A stretch of DNA of 64,000 nt from Trematomus loennbergii. Its lineage: Eukaryota > Chordata > Actinopteri > Perciformes > Nototheniidae. Under the pieces are notes generated by a model. That model had not been told where the DNA came from. It searched no databases and saw only the letters and a list, made by a program, of their open reading frames with translations. The position numbers and the translations under genes were made by a program. Below are positions 24,230-35,500 of this stretch, one piece after another. Numbering within the stretch: the first letter of the stretch is position 1; each line of letters opens with the position of its first letter. Location: NCBI GenBank assembly GCA_012861695.1, contig JAAOOA010000060.1, positions 16,260,472-16,324,471 of the forward strand, in the 5' to 3' direction.

Positions 24230-25381
24230 TACCCCTTTCACACCAAGGCTTTTCCCGTTCTAGCTCCGTGCTAGAGCTTTTCTGGTTCAGAACCGGTTCT
24301 TCAGTTCAGCTCCCGCTCTGTTCACACCGCTCAGAGCCCGACTGGTGCTGCCGCTGCTGCGTCATGACGTCACAGTTTACGTCGCTGATTTTCTCCCCAA
24401 CGGAGCTCACAACAACAACGGGCCGGGGACTGCGTCGGGTCGATGATCGTGTTGCTTTTAATCATACGAAGCCAGATTAAATTAAATAACGACTTCTCCA
24501 ACCTTATACTTTTCTTCAGAGTGCCGTGGTTAATTGTTTATTAATGTGTTTCAGCGGCATTTACCGACCGCTGCAGTGCTGGCTGCTCTTCCACGGGAGT
24601 TTATTCTCCCGTTAGCTCCGGGTTAGCTCACACGGCTCTAAAGTATTCACTGTCTGACTGTCACACAAGCAGCTGATACATATTCCCAATTCCCCTTAAG
24701 TGAATGTGTGTCAGTCTGAATTGACGCTGTTTGGCATCACAACGCTGTTATGAAAGTGTCTCTGATATAAAATGGGTGATGTTAGCATAGCAACCGAAGT
24801 TAAACTGACTATAACTTGACTACTTGTTGCTATCCTATTGTGGCATAAGCCGTTTTCTACAGGCACATTTTACCGGCGTATTTTTCATTATGATTCTACT
24901 TGTGATAGTCGGACATGACAACCTGTGCAGCCCATGTATTGATTCCATCCGATAGCTGCTATAATACAAAACAAAACGTCTGCCTGCTCTCCACAATGAT
25001 CAACAGCGAACGGATGGTCATAGTAAGGTATAAATAAACAGAATCACACGAAGCCTGGTTAGTGTTGCCTGACTTTATAAAGCGTGTTTTTTTTTTACAA
25101 GTGTGTGGTTGCGTTCTAGTCACTTTGCTCAGCACTACTGCTTGTTACAACTTTTATTTGCCGTACTCGCCTTAACTGTTAGCTCAGGTTAATCTCGCCC
25201 CCCTCCGACGTAAGCGTGACGTATGCGGTTCTTGCTTCTAGACGGACAACTTTTTGGTGCTCGAAACGAACCGGATTCCGGAGCTTAGAGGCTGCTCCGC
25301 TGCGGTGTGAACAGGGAAACCCGGTGCTTTTCAAGCTCCAGCTCTGAACCGGCCCTGAAACACCGTTGGTGTGAATGGGTA
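24230..25381. mobile_element. Harbinger-like non-autonomous element with TGA duplication
   Basis: This 1152-bp element has ends TACCCCTTTCACACCAA and TTGGTGTGAATGGGTA, flanked by TGA on both sides (24227-24229 and 25382-25384). The outer 200 bp on each side are CpG-rich while the middle is AT-rich. Mirrored motifs such as GAACCGG occur near both ends. No transposase frame is seen. The superfamily rests on the 3-bp duplication and the CACAC-type terminus. Confidence 0.72.
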
Positions 25382-25799
25382 TGAGCGAACGATTGGTTGC
25401 TTTTGGTTCCACATTAGCAAGGGAGCTCTTATTCTGAGCAAGGAAACAAGGGCAAGGGTTCAAATATTATAATTGAACGGCCAATAAACCAACTGTCTTT
25501 CCATTGATGTGAAGAAGGGCAATGTTCACATGCCAAAATCCTTTTTTTTGTATTATGTTCCCTCTCGTGAAACATTTACCTAATGCTGGATGCATAAATT
25601 AACCTTTATGTTTTATTGTTTGGGTGTTTACTTGTTATGGGCCCCTGACTATAAACACACTCTAAAAGCCAACCAAAATGGAAAGTGTAATCTCTTGCAA
25701 CCTCAAATGTTCCAGACAGTAACCGTCAGCAGCTTTTATTTACTCCATAGGCCAGTTTAGTACCGGAGCTTTGATTTTCCTCAAAGGTGAGACTATTTC

Positions 25800-25993
25800 T
25801 GTTAAGGAATAATTCTTCTAGATATCTAACCTTTTGCTCTGTGACGTTTTATGATCTACTCTGACGTCTGTTATCTCCTTTAAGGAAAGGCATTGGTGCC
25901 ATATGTGTTGTTGTTACCAGTTTGTGACCGGTCAACTTGTCTGGCACGAATGGTAATTGTTGTGAGAACACTGAGGCACTTCTTTATCGGTGT
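25800..25993 (+). mobile_element. Truncated 5' copy of the same LTR
   Basis: These 194 bp match 32060-32253 with only two differences that I can see (about 99%). The match ends abruptly after TTATCGGTGT, where the flank continues CACGCTGGTG. It keeps the LTR start TGTTAAGG but lacks the polyadenylation part. Confidence 0.85.
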
Positions 25994-25999
25994 CACGCT

Positions 26000-28900
26000 G
26001 GTGTTTATTATGAGTTCATGTTTGTTCGTCTAATTGCAGTGTGGTTTTTCTTGTACTAACCGCCGTCTTGTGCATGTTTTGTAACAACTAATAATGAATC
26101 AGTCCATAGCCAGGGTAAAATAAACTAAGCTTTAGTTAACTCACCAAAAGTAAGTGACTTGAGAAAAATAAATAATATATAGTGTTTTGCAAAATTCTGG
26201 TAGTATAGATGTGCTGCAAAATGAAAATAAATAGCAAAAGAGTGTTTTTATGTCCTGCATCTGAGTGTGCAGAGGAACATGTAAACAAGGAGCACACTGT
26301 TCAGGGTATGCGCTGTAGGTGTAAGAAGAAGAGAAGATTATATTACTTTAAGAATACATTCTTAAATTGTATTGCTGGTATGTTAAGATATGTTTGTGAC
26401 CTTTTATAAACCCTATGCCCCGTCCTGCACCCTGAGGCATCACTGCTGGTCGTAAACAACCTGCCTGAGGAGGTCAGGGTTGCAAAATCTGTCTGCTGTT
26501 TTAGGTCAATGTTGTATTATTTGTTTCATTTATTCTTAAATCTATGTATTTATGGTAATAATGAAAAAAAACGTAATGTATTGAACACATTCCGAAACAA
26601 AGCTGATAAGACAGAACTAGACTCAACATAATACAAATTATTGTTGAAACCTTTTGCGCTGTTGCTGCAAAATGGAAACTTTGTTGATTATCTGTTCCAA
26701 CTGGCCACTGGAATCAGATAATTAATATAAGTTGAAGTTTAATTACAGTTTTAAATATAGTTTAACATTCTTTATTAAACTGCTTCAAATGATTTCTCGT
26801 ATCAACCAATTGGTCTCCATAGACATTACTAAATTATAATAGTTGTTAAACTACTGACAAGTTTTCTGAAACCGAGCTTATGAACAAAAGAGTAAAGGTC
26901 GCTGGTTAAGCCAGGATCAATATATTTGTTGACGTTTTCATTACAGTGTGCATAATAAATGTGTTAAATGAATTGAGCAATTCTTTAAAAAGTATAATGT
27001 TGCAATCTCTTTACAATAAGTAATTACAGTTAAAAAAATAGATGTTGTTTTCCAAGGGCCTCTCCTTCACAGCCCACACTTTAAATCATGAGACTTTCAA
27101 ATCATAACAGACAGAGATCGGTATCACTTTGTGTTGCAAGCCAAATCCATGTAAAGGTTCTACTTGAGCCCAATTTAAATACCATAAAGAAAGTATTGAA
27201 CCCAGCTCAAGCTAAATGTCAAATGTATTTAATTAATGTACAAGTGTTTTTATTTTTTTTTTTTTTTTCGAGTTCAGTCTAAGCAACAAATTGTTTCTCA
27301 TAACATTCTCACTGCTGTCCCAAATGTTTTAACCTTGGGCAGACAAGCTGTTCACACACCCACACACTTTGGATAAGTAGTCACCTTATCCACATTGTAA
27401 ATTGTTGCCTTCTTTAAAGTTATTAGTAATTTAAGATTAATTATTAAATTAAATGTGGTACATAAGATAAAATAAATAAAATAACTTTGACTTGATCATT
27501 TTGTTCACAACATTAGACCTGTCCTCTAATCTCTACTAGAATAAGATAAGTGTGCATGTTTGGATGTTTTAACACTCCTGTAATGTACCTAATCTTGATA
27601 TCCTTTTCATTACAGAGCTGGGAAAATGGTGTATTGATTAGATTCTGATCCGTGCACGTCCAATTTTGACTGACTTTAGTTCTAATGTTAATGTTAATTT
27701 GACTTCAACCCATAAGTAATTATTTAAATTAACTCTAAATTTCACATGATGATGGATTAGGGTTCCACATTTCTTCCACTAATTTGTTTTACAATTAGGC
27801 CAAAGGTAAAGAGAGACATTGATGACCTTGTGTCCCTTTTGTTAGTACGTGGTTCCATTTTGTCTATGGCCTTGGACGGCTTCACTAAAAGTCACCCAGT
27901 TCTGCCCTGCTGCAGTCCGGCTGAGTGCAGTCACAGAGATGCTATGGCTGCTCTACATGACATTAATGGTCTGGTCTGAATGGACACCATTTCCTGCTCC
28001 CAGAGAGAATGACACTCCTCAAACTGAACATTACAGCCGTTGATACTGTCTCACATGGGTCTGCTCCCCCCCACTGAGCCATGAACTGAAAGCATGACAT
28101 CTGCTATGAACACTTGGAAGCCTCCCTGTCACACCAGCACCAACCCTTGGGTCAGTCAGATGAGACTAACGGCTTCACTTAGGGCATTTGGTTCAGATAC
28201 ATGACTCTCGTTACCGCAGAGTGGGTTGTTTTTAAGGCTATTCATACTGCTATGCAGAGGATGCCTGTAAGTTGGCGAGCTGGTAAAAGCCCCTACTATT
28301 GTTTCAAATAGGCCTAATGTCAGGGGTCTCTTAATGTCTAGTTCTACATGTATTCACATTATATAGACAATGTTTCCACCTGGTAAAACTAAAGGCTGCA
28401 CAAAACTCAGGCTACAATACAACCATTATGTTCTGCTCTAACGATTCAATGTATAGATTCTACATCAAAACAATTTTTTATTGTTTCCAATGATAACGTC
28501 ACCTTAAGTGGAGGAATGCAAACCTGTTTTCAAATGTAAGGTTTTGATTTTGTTTGACATTTCTCAGTAATGACACCCTCAGACACCCAATATCATTCAT
28601 GCTATGCCTTCAGTAATAACTCAGATGTTAAAGGGATGAAACTTTTCCTCCCAAATCAGATATGCTTTGTTTTTCAACAAATGTATCAATTTCCTGCATA
28701 ATATATGTTTATCACAATGGTTTTTGTAAGCTGCACACAGGTGATACTGAGTCTTCTCGATTAATAGATTATAAACTATACCATGCTTAAATAGACTCCT
28801 AAGTTATTATTTCATATGTACCATATGTAAGAAAAGGGAGGGAAGAGTCAATTATATTGAGTAATTATTTTATATTGGGTAATTTATTTCTCAAACCTAT

Positions 28901-29179
28901 GTTTTATGGAAGAGACAAAATATTTCTGATAAACTAATATTTATCAAAAGGTAAATGGTGAATTAATATACATTTAGAATCATTGAGAAGGGGTTATATC
29001 CACAGGGACAAGCTCACCTTTAACTTACAATAACATTCTCTGCTATGGACTGATGAGTATATGATTCTTGCATGTTCAATGACTAACACAAACCTTCAAA
29101 ATGATAATGTGCATGTGTCAGGAAGGCTCCCAAATAATTCTGAGGGGCCTATCCTATTTTTGTAATTAAATGATAATGT
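26000..29179. other. Intronic DNA, nothing recognised
   Basis: AT-rich DNA with a poly(T) tract near 27250. The open frame at 27849-28043 has no splice sites or family resemblance. Confidence 0.5.
27247..27268 (+). repeat. Poly(T) tract
   Basis: A near-pure T run with one A. No retroposed body is recognised next to it. Confidence 0.8.
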
Positions 29180-29840
29180 GCTAATCCATTACTTTGAGTT
29201 GTCTTCACTCAGAAAAACATCCCTATCAGGTGTTAACCCAATAACTAGGACAGCTCTCAAGGCCAAGGGTCAGAGAGAGAGGGTCACACTCTCCGGGTGC
29301 AGAGAGCACCCCCAGCCACGTGCAAGGAAGCACGAGGTGTTCGAGATGGGATGCTTCTCTTCACCTTTCTGATGAGGGGGTTCTTCTCTTCATCTTTCTG
29401 CTCGGTGGGCTCTAGCAGACAACCCTGCAGGACGAGCGAGGGCTTCAGAGGTTTCTATAATACAAGGTTCCATGTTTCTTGGAGGAGTTTGATGTCTTCC
29501 TAACCTCTCCCATCACGGGGGGGACACCTGGATGCATCAGGAATACGCAGTTGTACTCAAGCAGATAGCAGAAGGAATACGGCAGATGAGCCTCCGTCTC
29601 ACTGGGGGTCAGCTACAGTGCTCACTGAATGAGCCACACAAAAGCAGAGCAATTGGGGGGTTGAAATATGGCGCTCTGATGAAGAAGAGTTTGAGCCAAT
29701 CAGCACCTCAGTGCTAATCTACAGTATCAGGATGCCTTTACACACCAGACACTCGGTGTCATAAAGGGAGGAGGAGAACGAGTCAGGAAGACTGACGGAC
29801 ATGTTCTTCCAGCTCTCGTACAAAGATGAACTTTGAATTG
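29180..29840. other. GC-richer island of unknown nature
   Basis: This stretch is clearly richer in GC than the AT-rich DNA on both sides and has several short frames. One, from about 29777 to 29837 on the plus strand, ends SGRLTDMFFQLSYKDEL before a stop. No splice sites, repeat termini or family match are evident. It may be an unrecognised repeat or an old pseudogene. Confidence 0.3.
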
Positions 29841-30514
29841 AATGTCAGATGTTTAAAGATGTACAATTAATGATTGTTTTTTATATTTCCAATGACCAGA
29901 CATGTGTTAAATAGTGGTGATAAATATATTTGTCAGATCAGATTACACTTTCACACTAAACAAAATTAATAAATAAATATTTTCAGATTATAAGGTATTG
30001 AATAATAAGATATTTCTAATATTATAACAGATAATGTTAATATCCTTAATCATCCAGCAATCAGGCTTAACAACACTACTCTTTAATGTATTGTCCATGA
30101 ACAGACAGACCTAAAAGATGTTTCAAGTACTGGATTAATTTCAGTTTTGGCCCAAAACAAATATTTATAATAATTCATATAACAATTATGTAGCATATTT
30201 GATCCTCAAATTAGAGAAGTATAATTTAAAGAAATTGATATTCTATATTCAACATTAGATAAACACAGAAGAACCCTTTCCAAGTACCATAAGTAGATGT
30301 TCAGGTAAGTATGGCTAATAAGAATAATTGATAGACTTAATTTGGTACAGATCAGTTGTAGCATTTACAAATGTATGAATTAAAGTTTTAAGAATGTTTA
30401 ATCTTTCCTTTCCAGGTTTTTACAAAAGTCTTTGAATATTTGCCTAACTTTTCCTTTTCAGATTTTGAACAATGTACTTGACTAAAATGAATGTATTGAT
30501 TTTACTAAGACTAA

Positions 30515-31532
30515 GGCCCCGGCTCCACGAGGACAAATACGGCAAAACGCATCGGAGTAACGCAAATGCAACCGCAAAAAACCTTCCGTCCCCACGCAAT
30601 ATACACCGGATTGTGTCAAGCTCCACGAGACGGCTCCGTTTACATCCAAACGCTGGAAAAGCTGCAGTACATATGCCGAACCTGTACGTGGCGCTGTAAC
30701 TTCCTCCACAAAAGCAGCAACTTCCTCCACAAAAGCAGCGAAGAAGAATGGTTGTCATGGCTGCACTTCTGTGTATTCTCCGCGGTGGGGGCCGACAGAA
30801 CCGGGCAGAGTTCTTCGCCGGTCAACGTGTGTTAAAGTTTGAAATCTTCCGGACAAAATTATAAAAGTGCCGGTCAAAGGTCTTCATTGTTATTTATTGA
30901 GCTTTAAAACAAATGAATAACGACAATATCATGATATATAATCATCAAATACACGGAGCCTGTCTCTTTTTCCTCTCTTCTCACAGCGTCAGTGTCTGTC
31001 TCATGCAGCAGCTGATCCTGTAATGATGACTCGACAGTAAAAATAAACATATTTATAACTAGTTTAGGTAGTTTGAGAGGTAATTAAAATAGCTAAGGGT
31101 GATGATCTGACTTGAAGTGTGTGTTTTGCTCCCGCTGCATCACAGCGGCAGGAGCTGCGTGTCTCCGTCCTGTCAGATTAGACTTCACTCGCGTTTATGT
31201 CCATATCGAGATAAAGATAAATAATCTGAATTCAAGGAGGAGCTCCTGTAGATGTTGCACAAAGAACTGTAGCATGGTCAGTAGCGACTGGAGCACGATA
31301 GCAACCCTGCGGGGGAGAGGCGGGGCTATGAAAACGAATGACCGTATAGGCGACTCCACGGCCCCGTTGGACCCCCCAGAGCGCTCTGTTCCCAGATCTA
31401 TCCACCTTTGGACCCGTTGTCGTTTGCGGGGTCTGTTTCTACGTTTCCCTTACGGCGTCGTGGAGCTTAGAGGGCTATACGCATGAGAAATATGCGGATT
31501 CAACCAGTTTTCGTCCTCGTGGAGCCGGGGCC
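30515..31532. mobile_element. Harbinger-like non-autonomous element with TAA duplication
   Basis: This 1018-bp element has inverted ends GGCCCCGGCTCCACGAGGAC and the exact reverse complement ending at 31532. TAA flanks it on both sides (30512-30514 and 31533-31535); a TWA duplication is typical of PIF/Harbinger transposons. A 21-bp unit containing ACTTCCTCCACAAAAGCAGC is tandemly repeated near 30703-30740. The frames inside are short and unlike transposase. Confidence 0.85.
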
Positions 31533-32059
31533 TAAGTGCCTTACTCTTGGCTAAAGCGTAATGAAGTAAACGTAAAGTAATCCTAAAATTGAGGACACTG
31601 CAATTTTGCAGATTACAGATTGATCAAATCACCACTGTGAATTTTATGCCTTAGCTGGATCTCTTATGATCCTACGTTTTAAATGCTTTTGACTAGTGAT
31701 TGCCTTAAAGCAAATATTTTATAGTTTGATAAATGACATTAACTAATGGTTTAAATGATAAAAGATATTAGTTTAGAACAAATATTTTTGCTATTATTTA
31801 TCTGTGTTTTATGTGTGTTCATTATTGTGCTTATTGACAAAAGATGCTCCAAACACTGATGAGAGATAACTTTTCCTATTATGATTGCCTGTATCAATCA
31901 TTGTGATTGAATGTTTCAATCTTATTCTACTTTGTGATGTAATTGAATGTAAGGTGAGACCACACTCGAATCTGAAGACGCCTATTGATTTAAGTATTGA
32001 CCAAAATTATTCTTAGACTAATGTTTTAAGTTTATCAAAAATGATAAAAAGAGAGGAAC

Positions 32060-32566
32060 TGTTAAGGAATAATTCTTCTAGATATCTAACCTTTTGCTCT
32101 GTGACGTTTTATGATCTACTCTGACGTCTGTTATCTCCTTTAAGGAAAGGCCTTGGTGCCATATGTGTTGTTGTTACCAGTTTGTGACCGGTCAACTTGT
32201 CTGGCACGAAGGGTAATTGTTGTGAGAACACTGAGGCACTTCTTTATCGGTGTTTGTGGACTCTAAGATGTGAAATCTTTGAGGACATGAGTGTCGGACG
32301 CAGGTTGTTCAGTGTTACCAGCTGTTTAGTCTACTCCTTCAGAGATGTTGATTACTCTCTGTGAACCAGTTAAAAGGTCTAGCATAGAGAGAGGCTCTTC
32401 AGAATTGACGTGGCAACTCTACCGTGTGGTCAGAACCTCTGACTCTTTGACTTGTGATGTGAATCCTCCGGCCGATACTCTGAAATAAACCCATCAGTGT
32501 TTGACATCAAAGCTCCAACTCTCACCGTGTCTCCTTCCTGAGTCGGTGACTCCATGCATTGCTACA
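32060..32566 (+). mobile_element. Solo LTR, retrovirus-like or Gypsy-like
   Basis: The sequence starts TGTTAAGGAATAATTC and ends CATTGCTACA, 507 bp long. A polyadenylation signal AATAAA lies at about 32484, followed by a TGT-rich stretch, as in the R region of an LTR. Flanks GAAC and GAAG form an imperfect target duplication. No coding region of the parent element is present. The first 194 bp are nearly identical to 25800-25993. Confidence 0.75.
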
Positions 32567-35500
32567 GAAGTTTCCCCCATATTTCTATATCAATAACTTC
32601 TTCACCAACGAGTTACTAACAACACAGGCTTCTGCACTTTAATTCTGTCAGTGGAGGAGACTGGGCAACATACAAAGATATGGGATTTTTCATTTGCTGT
32701 TCACTTTGGAGCAATTAAAAAACAGCTAAACAAAACAAAATTGATATTTCCCCATACTCCCACACATTTAAAATGACTTGTTTCAACATGGTCTTGAATG
32801 ATGATATTGGTCATGCTTTCAATTCACTTTTATACCCCAGAGATCACTTGATAAGCAATACATGAGTTACCTCAAAGTGTCTTTTCTGGACCTTTTTGAC
32901 TCTAAGTCCTATTTCATTCAATGTTACTATTATTCAGATGAGAATAGTAGTATTGCAATATCTCCTTCTCTTGACGACACTGTGCCAGGGAAGGTAGACT
33001 TGGCTTTTGACATTTTCTGGTTCAAAACATTGGTTGAAATTAACATATTAAGGACTTTTTATACTGCCACTTGGTAATATACATTTTAATCAGGCCATGT
33101 GAGTGTTTATATAATGGAATTGCCCACAGTGCTTGCCAGAAACTCGGCTATGTAACCCTCCTTCCTCATGCACATGAAACACCAAAAACCAACACTTGAG
33201 TGTCACCTTATGAGCCCACTTGGTGCAAGATGAGTTGACAGGAGTTGAAAGAGAGCCACTGTAACTTTGAGATAAGGGCTAAAACAGGACTGTTTCAAGG
33301 AGCAAGAAAATAATAGAGGCAGATAAGAAGGCCAAAGATAAAAGCAACTGCATTATTTTGGCCCTTTGAAAGCAAACAGCTTGCAACATGGCCATGATGC
33401 AACAGCAGGAAACAACACTGTTGTGTTTCTAGCTGTCAAAGAGAGAGACGGGCCCTCTGCTGCACCACAGCACACCTTTAATCTCCTCAAGGTGTTTCTC
33501 AAAAGTAACAGACAAAGATAAATGAGGTCAAATAAGTGAAGACGAGACTGGAATACTGCGGAGAAGGAGGAAACTGCGTTGCAATGCACTTTTTAATGCA
33601 ACTTTGGAATTTGTCAGAAGTGGGGGAGGGTGAGATTTATGTACTGAGGGACACAAATTATTTATTTAGAGTTGATTACACTCATTAATATAGTAAGGGA
33701 GGAGAGAAAGAGACAGAGGGAGAGATAAATGAGTGCTATTTGTCACGTACATTAATCACCCTGATCTCTGGAGTCAGGGCTGTGGGATGGAGGGAAGATG
33801 AAATGGTGGAAGGTGCAGATGAAAAGACAGGCAGAGGTTGAGCCATGCAGCTCTTCATATTCATACCGAATCTAATGCCCAGAACATAATTAAATAACTT
33901 CTGTTGCCGTTAACATAATAAGTGATATTGCTAGCTTAGGGCCTACTTTCAATGAAAACAAGGAAACCTTATTTGGTCAATTACATTTGATTTAAAATGC
34001 TGGTCTTTATACCTTATTCATTGTATTTGAATTGTCCTTAAAAGGAAATCTAGTTAATGTGATTCAACTCAGTGTACTATTATGAAATAAACCTTTTTTC
34101 ATTATTCTAAAGAAAAATCCCAAATTGCAGTTTTGAGAAAACGTTGTGAAAGTTAGCAAAACCAATGGGTACTTTAAAAAGGAGGGTGAAAAAAAGGTCA
34201 GGGTAATGCTTTCTGTTGATGGTTGAGGTGTGTATCGGTAAGTGTTGGTAGTTATAATATAATATTCATTATGAATGCATTATAATTTACTATGACTGCC
34301 CTTAGAATGCAGTATAGATATGGTCTTCATAGAAAGTGTTACCATGCGAGGGACTGTTCAATTTTGACAAAATTAAGTCTGATGTTATTGATCTGATCTA
34401 TCAAATAACTATAAACACAATGTGGATATAGAAGAGAGCTATGATGTTCATGGCTACAGAGCAGCACACAGCATGTACATCATGAAAGAAACTGAAAGCC
34501 AACAAAACATAAGAACAACCTTTGACCTCTCATTAGAGACTTCAGCTGAGCATACAGTACACTCATCAACACACGTAGGGATCATCTCTGTGCAGCTGGA
34601 CTCTCCTTTTACTGTACATTGATCTGCGGTTTCTGCAGTGCTCACATTGAAAGTGTGTAATCGTGGGTTTAACATGAATAATGTACTCAAGTGGCTCAAA
34701 GCAAGAGAATGCTTTTTTCTAGTGAATTTGAAAAAGCACAAATGTTGATTACATACTTTCACCTGATGCTGGTCTGAGATCAGAATTTCAGTGAGGAACA
34801 ACTACAGCCTACATTGATACATTGGACATGAGTTGCCTTTGATGTATACTTCACAGTACACAAGTATGAAGGACTACTAGAGGGAATGTTGGAAATACAT
34901 TGCATTGCTTGCTAGACCATACAATCCTAATTGACCAAAGTAGGCCTCCTGTACTGTCAGTTTAACTGACACACAAAAAAGAAAGAAAGAAAAGAAAATA
35001 TAACAGTGTGCAGGCATGAAAGAAGTATAAAAGGAACTGTGCTGTCAGTCATTTCATTAATAACTTAATGGATTAATATAAACCATTCACTGAGCTGGCA
35101 ACTTCCAAAGTGAGCAGGCCAAGTGAGTCACATTGTGACATGTCGCTCATTAGGCTGCACGTCTCTCCATGGGATCAGAAAGAAAACTTGCTCATTCATT
35201 TTGCCAGTAAGCCTGTATGCTTCTCAAGCCTTTAGGCAAACCCCAGTCCCAGACCCAATCATGCTATACTATATCACGTGACTTGGGAACAAGGCATCAT
35301 CAAAAAGTTTAACTTTCACAAGCACAATAGATCATCTGGAGGTGTTTCCCTTGTTGGAAAAGTTGAAGAACTTGTGGCCCGGGGTATATCTGATCTTAAA
35401 GGCTTTGTAGGGACGTACATGCCTCTGTGAACATAATTACATTAATATCCCGAAGTCATGGTGAATGCAAGCTGCAAGAGATAATAATCCTGCACTTAAA

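Noticed and set aside
29532..29717. Open frame MHQEYAVVLKQIAEGIRQ...
   Set aside because: No family recognised and no splice or start evidence; left within the GC-richer island entry.
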